From contig OY848928.1 of assembly GCA_963693285.1 (NCBI GenBank), positions 4,927,827 to 4,991,826 on the forward strand: a stretch of DNA of 64,000 nt, read 5' to 3'. The notes under the pieces are model-generated. The model was given only the letters and a program-made list of their open reading frames with translations. It was not told where the DNA came from and ran no database searches. Below, piece after piece: positions 51,738-61,487 of this stretch. A program made the position numbers and the translations under genes. Origin of the DNA: Xestospongia muta. Its lineage: Eukaryota > Porifera > Demospongiae > Haplosclerida > Petrosiidae. How positions within the stretch are numbered: position 1 is the first letter of the stretch; every line of letters starts with the position of its first letter.

Positions 51738-54700
51738 ATGATGAGACAGCAAATTCTATGTGGACTCTTCTTTCTGATTTGTTTGTCATTTCACTATGTC
51801 TTAAGTCAGTGTACTATGCTAACCAATGATGAGCTTGTTTACTTAGAATATAACAACAGCTCAGAAACATTTCAGCCAAGAAAGAAAGCACCTTTTAACT
51901 CAAGTTCTAAATTTGATGATTGTGATGTTAATCTTCAGCATAATTGTTGCGTTTGTGATGATGGTGAGTATTACATCTGTTTGTCTTTGAGCAGTGCTAT
52001 AGAGTATTTTCTCGATGCTAAACAAAATAATAGCAATATTAGTCAATTATATATCTCTATTGGTCAAGAAGAACATCACATGGTCTATACTCTTGATAAC
52101 ATATATAAACTAAATGGTTTTGAGTCAATTGTTCTTCAAGGTTTCGGAAACAGTACAATTATGTGTAGCAATAGAAGTGGTTTACAAATTAATCACTCCT
52201 GTGAGACCTATATTGAAAGTTTAACATTTACTAATTGTGGACTAATTTCACCAAGACATTATGATGCGCATGCCATTGTACTTATCAACAACAACAATCT
52301 ATATGTGTCCAGTGTTATATTCAGTAACAATGAGGGTACTGCATTGTATATCAACTTCAACAGACATAATCCTAATTGTCCATATAAATATTATAACATT
52401 ACAAAGAGTATGTTTATTAACAATGGTATAGGGACGTTTAAAAATCGTGGTGGTGGTATTTACATGTCCATTGGAGAAGATGTCTTTGCTTCACAAATCA
52501 CCATTAAGGAGACCCATTTTTATAACAACAAAGCAGACATTGGTGGTGGAATGTATTACAATAAAAACATGAGAAAATCAAATGAGCTATGCTCTTCTAA
52601 AATGTACATGTTAGATTGTGTGTTTTTTAACAACTCTGCCACTGATCATGGAGGAGCTATGTACTATTCTGGTTTTAGTTCAATTTTTGAGCGGGTTTCA
52701 TTTACAGAGAACATAGCAGGTCACATTGGAGGTGCCATCTATCAGTACTTAGAGACCCCAGAGAATCCCCAAAATTTATGTCAAGGTATTGTCTATAAAA
52801 ACTGTACTTGGACAAACAACAAGGCAGAAGGCTCTAGTGCTTTATCAATTTTAGCACCAAAGGGTCTACTTTCACGTTTTCCCAATGATTTCATACAACT
52901 AGAGAACAACATCCTTGAGAAAAACAATGCAACCAAGTTTTTTTTCTTTGATCAAACAGCCTGTACTATGTATATTGAAAATGTGCCCCTTCAATTAGTA
53001 AATGTTATTGTAGTGGACAATTACGGTACAGGGCTCTGTCTAGATTCCACATATGCAACTTTTAATAGCACAAACAAATTCTTAAATAATGAAGCATATC
53101 TAGGAGGAGCTGTTTACGCTTATCGTTCTTTCTTTAACATCAGTGATGATGCTGACATCATATTTTATAATAATGCTGCTGTATATGGTGGCAGTGTCTA
53201 TCAGGATGAATTACCTACTTCACAAACATGTTGGTGCCTCTTTAAATTTCAAGACCTTTCTAATATGAGCTCAACGTCTGCTAAAGTTACTTTCAGAAAC
53301 AACAGAGCAATTTCCAGTGGCAATTCTATTTATTTCCTTGATCCTGCAGATAATTGTTTGAACGAGACTCAACATCAAGAAATTCACATAATCCCTAACA
53401 CCACCAATCAATTGTCATCAGAAGCTTACGTTATTGACTTTCATAATCCTATTCTTTATGAAGGCAGTAGGTATGTAATGAATGTCTTTTTGGGTCAGAA
53501 AATAGTACTGAATGTCACTATCCTTGATTATTTTAATCAAACATCATTTTCTCAAATCAATTTAGTCCTGGTACCTTCTGGTAACCGACGTCAGATTCTA
53601 TTTGATGTTCCATATATTCTTAATGCATTCCAAAAGCTTAGCATTATTACCGGAGTAAACTATCCTGATCTCTACGTAAAAGGCCCTAAAGTCAATGTAT
53701 CAGGAGACAATTTTTACAGCTTAGAAATTGTTTCGAAGCACTTTACACAAATGATTGAACTTATCTTGAAGGATTGTCCATTAGGTTTCCTTTATAATCC
53801 ATCAGAACAGTCTTGTCTATGTGTGTCAGATGATAAAGTAAAATGTAATTTCTATTTTGCTCAAGCTTGTATTAAACAAGGCTATTGGTTGGGAGAAGTT
53901 GATAATGTTCATACTATAGCACCATGCACCTCTGACTACTGCCAGAACACAAATGGTAACTGTTCTCCTTGTCATATTCCTGATTCTAGTGATTACTGTT
54001 TACTACCAAATGATATCAATGGTCAGTGTGTTGGAAATAGACGCGGAGTTTTGTGTGCTGAATGTGAAGTTGGATATGCATTCACTTTTGGTACAATACA
54101 ATGTGTAGAGGACAAAACGTGCAGTAAGGGACAAGGAGTAGTACCTCCTCTTCTCAATGTTGTCTTTTTAATAGTAACAATGACAGCCATTATTCTACTT
54201 CTCAAATTTGACTACAAACTCAGTTCAGGCTACATATTTTGTTTTGTTTACTATTTCAGTATTGTGGGTCATCTTTTACCATCAAATGTTGTTGGAGATA
54301 CATTGCTTGGATTTGTGTCAATTTTTGAGAGTGTAACACAACTAAATCCTCAATTTTTGGGCTATGTACCGATCTGTTTTTTAAGAACTCTCACAACTCT
54401 TCAACGACAGGTCTTTTTCTACTTTAACCCCTTTGTTATTTCCATTTTCGTATTGGCAGTGATAGGATTCTCTAAGTACTGTTCAAAGTGTTCCAAATAT
54501 ATCACGTTTAAAGACAACACTGTAATAAAAGCCATCTGTTTGTTACTCTTACTCTCTTTTACTGCTTTTGCTGAAACCAGCTTCAATATTTTAAATCCAG
54601 TTACATTTGAAGGCAAAGTGTTCGTCAATATTCAGCCTTCCACTAAATACTTCAATGCAAAAGACCATCTTCCTTGGTTTATCATAGCTATCCTTGTGGA

Positions 54701-55499
54701 GTTTCTCCTTGTGATTCCATTTACAGTTCTTCTCTTGACAGCTCCTCTACTTACACGATGCTGTAATCTCAATAAGATCAAACCATTCCTTGATGAGTTC
54801 CAAGGTTGCTACAAAGATAATTTCCGTTGGATGGCAGGTTTTTATTTTCTCTGCCGATTTATGTATTTGTTAATTCTCACATATCCCATTCGTAATTACG
54901 TACTCCTTCAATACATTATCCAACTTCTTTCATTTTCTATTCTAGTGATACATATGTTGTTACAACCCTACCAAAACAAATGGTTAAATTTATCTGATTC
55001 TATTCTCTTAGCCAACATCACTCTTATAACTTTACTGTTTGGAGAGACAGCAGGAGTTGTGTTTGGATCTGTTCCAGCTTTGAGACAAATCATTGTTTAT
55101 TTTCTTATCTTTGTTCCGGTCTTTTGTCTTATTATTATTGTAGTGGTGACTGCAAGAAAGAGATGCGTAAGAAACAAGACTAAGAAGACTAACAATGTAA
55201 AAGAACCTTTGGTTACTCATTCGGTAGTTGGTCCATCTAGGTGTAGGTCACTCTCAGGTAGTGTTGGATTACGAGAGCCAATGTTGTCTCTTTTGGACAG
55301 TGATGAATTGGAGTTGAGTGGGTGTAGTATGGATACAGGGCATTCTCGTCATCATCCGGTTAGTTATTCTATTTTGGAGAGTCCAAGACTTCAGGATTCA
55401 TTTAATTCTGAAAGTAGGGTTCGTGGTCCGTTTCGTACAAGAACAACCTCAAGTCAGGACTGGCAGTATGAGGAATCAAAGGAAAGGGATGACTTATAA
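51738..55499 (+). CDS. Subfamily C beta-helix/multipass membrane protein C1 (1253 aa)
   Basis: ATGs at 51738 and 51741 give MMRQQILCGLFFLICLSFHY, a signal peptide. Pmp-like repeats: GGGIYMSIG (about 238), GGGMYYN (269), HGGAMYYSG (304), IGGAIYQY (330), LGGAVYAY (455), YGGSVYQ (482), alternating with F-x-x-N-x-A. A cysteine-rich stalk begins KDCPLGFLYN (about 677), contains KQGYWLGEV and ends NRRGVLCAEC. The multipass core spans about 800-1135 with NKIKPFLDEFQGCYKDNFRW near 1014 and LQPYQNKWLN. The tail carries LREPMLSLLDSDE and SSQDWQYEE, counterparts of REPILGLL and YCQEWQENL in A. Single long coding exon. Cell-surface role inferred. Confidence 0.87.
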   Translation: MMRQQILCGLFFLICLSFHYVLSQCTMLTNDELVYLEYNNSSETFQPRKKAPFNSSSKFDDCDVNLQHNCCVCDDGEYYICLSLSSAIEYFLDAKQNNSNISQLYISIGQEEHHMVYTLDNIYKLNGFESIVLQGFGNSTIMCSNRSGLQINHSCETYIESLTFTNCGLISPRHYDAHAIVLINNNNLYVSSVIFSNNEGTALYINFNRHNPNCPYKYYNITKSMFINNGIGTFKNRGGGIYMSIGEDVFASQITIKETHFYNNKADIGGGMYYNKNMRKSNELCSSKMYMLDCVFFNNSATDHGGAMYYSGFSSIFERVSFTENIAGHIGGAIYQYLETPENPQNLCQGIVYKNCTWTNNKAEGSSALSILAPKGLLSRFPNDFIQLENNILEKNNATKFFFFDQTACTMYIENVPLQLVNVIVVDNYGTGLCLDSTYATFNSTNKFLNNEAYLGGAVYAYRSFFNISDDADIIFYNNAAVYGGSVYQDELPTSQTCWCLFKFQDLSNMSSTSAKVTFRNNRAISSGNSIYFLDPADNCLNETQHQEIHIIPNTTNQLSSEAYVIDFHNPILYEGSRYVMNVFLGQKIVLNVTILDYFNQTSFSQINLVLVPSGNRRQILFDVPYILNAFQKLSIITGVNYPDLYVKGPKVNVSGDNFYSLEIVSKHFTQMIELILKDCPLGFLYNPSEQSCLCVSDDKVKCNFYFAQACIKQGYWLGEVDNVHTIAPCTSDYCQNTNGNCSPCHIPDSSDYCLLPNDINGQCVGNRRGVLCAECEVGYAFTFGTIQCVEDKTCSKGQGVVPPLLNVVFLIVTMTAIILLLKFDYKLSSGYIFCFVYYFSIVGHLLPSNVVGDTLLGFVSIFESVTQLNPQFLGYVPICFLRTLTTLQRQVFFYFNPFVISIFVLAVIGFSKYCSKCSKYITFKDNTVIKAICLLLLLSFTAFAETSFNILNPVTFEGKVFVNIQPSTKYFNAKDHLPWFIIAILVEFLLVIPFTVLLLTAPLLTRCCNLNKIKPFLDEFQGCYKDNFRWMAGFYFLCRFMYLLILTYPIRNYVLLQYIIQLLSFSILVIHMLLQPYQNKWLNLSDSILLANITLITLLFGETAGVVFGSVPALRQIIVYFLIFVPVFCLIIIVVVTARKRCVRNKTKKTNNVKEPLVTHSVVGPSRCRSLSGSVGLREPMLSLLDSDELELSGCSMDTGHSRHHPVSYSILESPRLQDSFNSESRVRGPFRTRTTSSQDWQYEESKERDDL

Positions 55500-56251
55500 A
55501 CTACCTTTATAGTGTGTTATTATTAAAACCTTAATACAGTGTCTCTATTCTGTGTACTTTTTAAATTCAATACTAGAAATAAATTCATAGTTTAAAACCA
55601 TCATGTGACTGATTTCATCATTGGTGTAGGTGTTGGTGGCTCTGTAAACCACACCTTGGAAACTGGTGGAGAGGAAACTTACTACCAAGTTAAACAGTTT
55701 TAAACAATAAGCTGTGAGTTTAAACGCAATATTTATATCTTGTATGTAGCAGCAAACGATGATTATAGGTGAGGTAACTAAAGGATAAATTTCAGTAGTT
55801 CTTTGGTGATATTTTTGTAATGCAATCGTTTTAGAAAGCTTTCTTTAAGTATTTAATGGCTTGTATGTGATGGTTACTGGAAAATATCTCAGTAACTAAA
55901 AACGTTCCTATTATGTGTGAAATAAATGTTCAAGCCAACTTAAAACCTCCCACAGGCCTCGGTAGTGTTTTCAGCCTCTGATGCTTAACAGGTTCCTCCT
56001 TAATAAAGAGTAACTTGTGATAAAAGAATATAGTGTACTAGTTTATATGCCAGGTTAAACTTTTCACAGACATCTAACTTGTGATCAGTAGGAAAATAAT
56101 GCACATGAATATTATTACTTTTATTTAACAAGTTACATAGTATAAACTGTTGATCCCATGTGACTGACAGCTAAGACATTGTAGTACAATTACTTACTAT
56201 GTGATATCATCTCCTCTGCATGTAGGAATGGAGATAATGACAGGTAGTAAC
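55500..56251. promoter_or_regulatory. Spacer between C1 and C2
   Basis: C1 3' UTR with AATAAA at 55578-55583, then AT-rich DNA and the C2 5' flank. GCATGTAG ending at 56224 is a probable acceptor for a 5' UTR intron, matching the arrangement at C1. No protein gene was seen. Confidence 0.45.
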
Positions 56252-59200
56252 ATGAGACAGCAAATTCTATGTGGACTCTTCTTTCTAATTTGTTTGTCAT
56301 TTCACTATGTCTCAAGTCAGTGTACTCTGCCAACCAATGATGAGCTTGTTTACTTAGAATATAACAATAGCTCAGAAACATTTCAGCCAAGAAAGAAAGC
56401 ACCTTTTAACTCAAGTTCTAAATTTGACGATTGTGATGTTACTCTTCAGCATAATTGTTGCGTTTGTGATGATGGTGAGTATTACATCTGTTTGTCTTTG
56501 AGCAGTGCTATAGAGTACTTTCTCAATGCTAAACAAAATAATAGCAATATTAGTCAATTATATATCTCTATTGGTCAAGAAGAACATAACATGATCTATA
56601 CTCTTGATAACATATATAAACTAAATGGTTTTGAGTCATTTGTTCTTCAAGGTTTCGGAAACAGTACAATTATGTGTAGCAATAGAAGTGGTTTACAAAT
56701 TAATCACTCCTGTGAGACCCATATTGAAAGTTTAACATTTACTAATTGTAGACCAATTTCATCAAGACATTATGGTGCCATGGTACTTGTTAACAACAAC
56801 AATCTATATGTATCCAGTGTTACATTCAGTAACAATGAGGGTACTGCATTGTATATCAACTTCAACAGACATAATCCTAATTGTCCATATAAATATTATA
56901 ACATTACAAAGAGTATGTTTATTAACAATGGTATAGGGACATTTAAAAATCTTGGTGGTGGTATTTACATGTCCATTGGAGAAGATGTCTTTGCTTCACA
57001 AATCACCATTAAGGAGACCCATTTTTATAACAACAAAGCAGACATTGGTGGTGGAATGTATTACAATAAAAACATAAAAAAGTCAAATGAGCAATGCTCT
57101 TCTAAAATGTACATGTTAGATTGTGTGTTTTTTAACAACTCTGCCACTGATCATGGAGGAGCTATGTACCATTCAGGGTTTAGTTCAGTTTTTGAGCGGG
57201 TTTCATTCACAGAGAACATAGCAGGTTACACTGGAGGTGCTGTTTATCAGTATTTAAAGACCCCAGAAAGACCCATCAGTACATGCCAGGGGGTTCTTTA
57301 TAAGAATTGTAATTGGAGAAACAACAAAGCAGAAGGCTCTAGCGTTTTACTAGTTTTAGCACCAAGTGGTATACTTTCAAATTTTCACAACGATATAATA
57401 CATCTTGAGAACAACACCATAGAGAAAAACAATGTGACACAGATTTTTTTCTTTGGTCAAACTGGCTGTGCAATCCATATACAAAATGTGCCCCTTCACT
57501 TAACCAATGTTGCTATAATCGACAATTATGGTACAGGACTGTGCTTAGAATCAACATACGTAACTTTTAGTAGCACAAACATATTCTTGCAAAATCAAGC
57601 TTTTTTAGGAGGAGCTATTTATATTCAGCATTCTTACCTTATCTTTGAAGATAATGCTGATGTCATGTTTTATAATAATGTTGCTGCATATGGCGGTAGT
57701 ATCTATCAGAACACTTTAGCAAACGAACTAACGTGCTTATTTCAATTCCAAAACTCTTCAAATTCAAGTGCTACCACTGCCAGTGTCACCTTTGCAAATA
57801 ACAGTGCCTTCTCCAGTGGCAATTCCTTTTACTTCCTTGATCCAGGTCATAGTTGTATGAGTGAAGTTAATCGTTCAGAAGTTCACCTAATTCCTAATAA
57901 CAACCATCAGTTGTCATCAGAAGCATACTCTATTGAATTTCACACTCCTGTTCTTAATCAAAATAATAAGTATATTATGCCTATTATTCTGGGCCAGAAA
58001 TTAATACTGAACGTCACTATACTTGATTACTTCAATCAAACATCTTACGCTCAAATTACCTTACTGCTTTTACCACCAGGAGATCAAGGTCACATTGTAG
58101 TCAATCCCCATTATGTTCTCAATGGGTTCAGGCAGTTTAGTATTAGCACTGGAGTAAATTATCCTAACCTCTTTATAATGGGGCCTAAAGTCAACTCAAC
58201 TGAAGGAAGAAATTACATTCTAGAGGTTGTTGGTGTACATGTCACAAAAGTGATTGAGCTTGTCTTGAAGGATTGTCCGTTAGGTTTCCTTTATAATACA
58301 TCAGAACAGTCTTGTCTATGTGTGTCAGATGATAAAGTAAAATGTGACTTCAATAGTGCTCAAGCTTGCATTAAAAAAGGATATTGGTTGGGAGAAGTTG
58401 ATAATGTTCACACTACAGCACCATGCAGCTCTGGCTACTGCCAAAACACAAACGATAACTGTGATCTCTGTCCTATGGCCGACATTAGTAATTTCTGTTT
58501 ACTGGCCAACACAACCAATGGTCAGTGTGTTGGAAATAGACGTGGAGTTTTGTGTGCTGAATGTGAAGTTGGATATGCATTCACTTTTGGTACAATACAA
58601 TGTGTAGAGGACAAAACGTGCAGCAAGGGACAAGGAGTAGTACCTCCTCTTCTCAATGTTGTCTTTTTAATAGTAACAATGACAGCCATTATTCTACTTC
58701 TCAAATTTGACTACAAACTCAGTTCAGGCTACATATTTTGTTTTGTTTACTATTTCAGTATTGTGGGTCATCTTTTACCATCAAATGTTGTTGGAATTAC
58801 TTTGCTTGGATTTGTGTCAATTTTTGAGAGTGTAACACAATTAAATCCTCAATTTTTGGGATTTGTACCGATCTGTTTTTCAAAAAATCTCACAGCTCTT
58901 CAACAACAGGTCTTTCTCTACTTTAATCCCTTTATTATTTCAATTTTTGTTCTAGCAGTGATAGGATTCTTTAAGTATTGTTCAAAGTGTTCGAAGTATA
59001 TCACTTTTAAAGACAACACACTAATAAAAGCCATCTGTCTGTTACTCTTACTCTCTTTTACTGCTCTCACTGAAACCAGCTTCAATATTTTAAATCCAGT
59101 TGCATTTGAAGGCATAGCTAGTAAATTTTATGTCAATATTCAGCCTTCCACTGAATACTTCAATGCAAAAGACCATCTTCCTTGGTTTATCATAGCTATC

Positions 59201-60016
59201 CTTGTGGAGTTTCTCCTTGTGATTCCATTTACAGTTCTTCTCTTGATAGCTCCTCTACTTACACGATGCTGTAATCTCAATAAGATCAAACCATTCCTTG
59301 ATGAGTTCCAAGGTTGCTACAAAGATAATTTCCGTTGGATGGCAGGCTTTTATTTTCTCTGCCGATTTATGTATTTGTTAATTCTTACATATCCCAGTCC
59401 TAATTACATACTCCTTCAATACATTATCCAACTTCTTTCATTTTCTATTCTAGTGATACATATGTTGTTACAACCCTACCAAAACAAATGGTTAAATTTA
59501 TCTGATTCTATTCTCTTAGCAAACATCACTCTTATAACTTTACTGTTTGGGGAGACAGCAGGAGTTGTGTTCGGATCTGTTCCAGTTTTGAGACAAATCA
59601 TTGTTTACTTTCTCATCTTTGTTCCGGTCTTTTGTCTTATCATTGTTGTAGTGGTGACTGCAGGAAAGAGATGTATCAACAAGAATAGCAATCGATCTAG
59701 AAAGTCATCTAAGATGAATGACAATCTCAAGGAACCCTTGATCACTCATACAGATGTCAGTCCAGGTGGTAGGTCACTCTCTGTCAGTGTTGGATTACGT
59801 GAACCAATGTTAGCTCTTTTAGAGAGTGAAGAAGTGGAACTAAGTGACACTAGTGAGGGTGCAGAACCTTCTCGTCGTGTTGTAAGTTATTCTATCATTG
59901 AAAGTCCAAGACTTAGAAATTTTGAGAGTGGGAGTCTTCTTCGATCTCGTACGACAACAGCTAACAGTCAAGACGTGCAATATGAGGAAACTAATGAAGA
60001 AGGAGATGACTTATAA
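56252..60016 (+). CDS. Subfamily C beta-helix/multipass membrane protein C2 (1254 aa)
   Basis: The start is set at the ATG of MRQQILCGLFFLICLSFHY by comparison with C1; in-frame ATGs at 56228 and 56237 would only add a short polar stretch before the signal peptide. Domain order and repeats as in C1. The N-terminal 330 residues and the multipass core are almost identical to C1, while residues from about 345 to 690 differ much more, so the distal ectodomain has diverged or been exchanged. The tail has LREPMLALLESEE and NSQDVQYEETNEEGDDL. It ends 132 bp before the convergent ARL6IP4 gene. Confidence 0.87.
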   Translation: MRQQILCGLFFLICLSFHYVSSQCTLPTNDELVYLEYNNSSETFQPRKKAPFNSSSKFDDCDVTLQHNCCVCDDGEYYICLSLSSAIEYFLNAKQNNSNISQLYISIGQEEHNMIYTLDNIYKLNGFESFVLQGFGNSTIMCSNRSGLQINHSCETHIESLTFTNCRPISSRHYGAMVLVNNNNLYVSSVTFSNNEGTALYINFNRHNPNCPYKYYNITKSMFINNGIGTFKNLGGGIYMSIGEDVFASQITIKETHFYNNKADIGGGMYYNKNIKKSNEQCSSKMYMLDCVFFNNSATDHGGAMYHSGFSSVFERVSFTENIAGYTGGAVYQYLKTPERPISTCQGVLYKNCNWRNNKAEGSSVLLVLAPSGILSNFHNDIIHLENNTIEKNNVTQIFFFGQTGCAIHIQNVPLHLTNVAIIDNYGTGLCLESTYVTFSSTNIFLQNQAFLGGAIYIQHSYLIFEDNADVMFYNNVAAYGGSIYQNTLANELTCLFQFQNSSNSSATTASVTFANNSAFSSGNSFYFLDPGHSCMSEVNRSEVHLIPNNNHQLSSEAYSIEFHTPVLNQNNKYIMPIILGQKLILNVTILDYFNQTSYAQITLLLLPPGDQGHIVVNPHYVLNGFRQFSISTGVNYPNLFIMGPKVNSTEGRNYILEVVGVHVTKVIELVLKDCPLGFLYNTSEQSCLCVSDDKVKCDFNSAQACIKKGYWLGEVDNVHTTAPCSSGYCQNTNDNCDLCPMADISNFCLLANTTNGQCVGNRRGVLCAECEVGYAFTFGTIQCVEDKTCSKGQGVVPPLLNVVFLIVTMTAIILLLKFDYKLSSGYIFCFVYYFSIVGHLLPSNVVGITLLGFVSIFESVTQLNPQFLGFVPICFSKNLTALQQQVFLYFNPFIISIFVLAVIGFFKYCSKCSKYITFKDNTLIKAICLLLLLSFTALTETSFNILNPVAFEGIASKFYVNIQPSTEYFNAKDHLPWFIIAILVEFLLVIPFTVLLLIAPLLTRCCNLNKIKPFLDEFQGCYKDNFRWMAGFYFLCRFMYLLILTYPSPNYILLQYIIQLLSFSILVIHMLLQPYQNKWLNLSDSILLANITLITLLFGETAGVVFGSVPVLRQIIVYFLIFVPVFCLIIVVVVTAGKRCINKNSNRSRKSSKMNDNLKEPLITHTDVSPGGRSLSVSVGLREPMLALLESEEVELSDTSEGAEPSRRVVSYSIIESPRLRNFESGSLLRSRTTTANSQDVQYEETNEEGDDL

Positions 60017-60148
60017 AATAGCTATTATAATTTTATAGTATGAAAATTATGCATTTTTAAGAGTGTCCCTATTCAAATATTAAAAGTGTGTCTTTTTTTT
60101 AAAAAAATTTGAATGTTTGAAATTTTAAACTTTAAATTGTTTTATTGG

Positions 60149-61408
60149 TCAGTGATGATATCTTTTCATACCAGCCTGGAATGATAGTCCATCTCCTTGA
60201 GTAGCTAACTACATATGGTAATAATAAATCATGTCCCTACAAATTATAATGTTAACTACTTACTTTATTAATTGTCTTATGTTGCTCTTTACTAACAATC
60301 TCTTCCAATATTTCACCATCTCCTTTCACTAATCTATTCAATTAACAAAAATTTCAAATATTCAAATATTAAGACAAACAGTACCTGCTTCTACCAGTAT
60401 CTGGATCTATAACTCTTCTAATCACACTCTGTTGTTTTTCAAAGTCCTTATGAGTCATAGGGCCATAACTAGATATGTTTATAATGTAAACGTCAATACT
60501 ATGAGATATTTTTATTACTTTAATGTTCTAGAGGGTACAACAGGTTCTGGCTTTTTGGTTTCTTTAGGAGGTATTTCTGATGTTATAGTACTTTCCGATG
60601 GTAATGCTGGACCAAAGATCCCTTCTTGAGAGATATCATGTGGCAACATTGAGTGCTTTGTGACATCAGATTTATGTTTTTTCAATTTTTTGATTTTTTC
60701 TGTTTTCCTCTTTCGTTTTGTAGATTTCTTTTCAGTTCTTTTCCTGCTATGTTTCTTGCTCAATTTCTTGTGAGAGGAAGTGACCAAACTCTTCTTGCCT
60801 TTAGACTTAGCATTAGGTTTCCTGCTAGTTTCTGGTGATTTATGATAATGTTTTCTTCTCTTTCTGCGACAAACATCATCTGATGAGGCTACAGACTCTG
60901 ATGAAGACAGGGTATCATCACTTGATTCACTACTACCACTGCTGGAGTCAGAAGTACTGTCATGATGACGTCTTGCTTTCCTGTGGAACTTTAAAATGCA
61001 ACTACTCTTTAGAACAATCTGTGCGTGCATGTTTCAAACTTAAAACGTCCACTATTATTGCTAGAACCATTATGATAGTTGGTATCACTACTCCTGTTTC
61101 ATCTACTAATTCATGTGTTCCTCCACATCAATACATTTTACATGTTGTATTGACTAAAGGTTAGAGATGTTCCACATTCTGTGAAATTAACAAATAGTAG
61201 TAGAATTATTAATTTAGAGGAGAGGAATCACAAATAAATGAAACCAGCAAGCACTCAAGTTGTACTGGGTGGTACTAGCCCACTACCCACTCTCTAACTG
61301 AGTTCTAAAAATAGAATATGACACTATTTCTAGAGCATTATAACAGTATAACCCGGTATTAGCTTCATAGCTAGATAATGATAAGATCTCTGTAACTTAC
61401 TTTGACAT
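60149..61408 (-). CDS. ARL6IP4: ARL6-interacting protein 4 (SRp25-like), five exons (227 aa)
   Basis: Exons 61408-61401, 60980-60519, 60468-60385, 60333-60264, 60208-60149, phases consistent; the first coding exon is 8 nt (MSK). A serine-rich N terminus (SSSGSSESSDD), then a strongly basic K/R stretch, then the conserved C-terminal block GPMTHKDFEKQQSVIRRVID, PDTGRSRLVKGDGEILEEIV, KTINK and ATQGDGLSFQAG. It matches the human pattern [35 protein letters not shown] and RGDCLAFQ. The human protein is a nuclear-speckle and nucleolar SR-like factor with a proposed role in splicing. An in-frame extension upstream of the second exon is rejected because the splice-joined MSKKARRHHD is cleaner. Head to head with POLR3G. 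Confidence 0.9.
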
Positions 61409-61487
61409 AATCAAAATTGAAAAATCTAAATCTCCAATATAATGGGCATTAATTAGGAGACTAAAGTTGAAGGATATCACATGTACA
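61409..61487. promoter_or_regulatory. Bidirectional promoter of ARL6IP4 and POLR3G
   Basis: Only 79 bp lie between the two start codons, so transcription of both genes must begin within or beyond them. No clear element was seen. Confidence 0.5.

Noticed and set aside
60515..61030. In-frame MHAQIVLKSSC start for ARL6IP4
   Set aside because: A consensus acceptor (TTCCACAG) interrupts it, and an upstream 8-nt exon ATGTCAAA with donor GTAAGT joins in phase to give a better N terminus.
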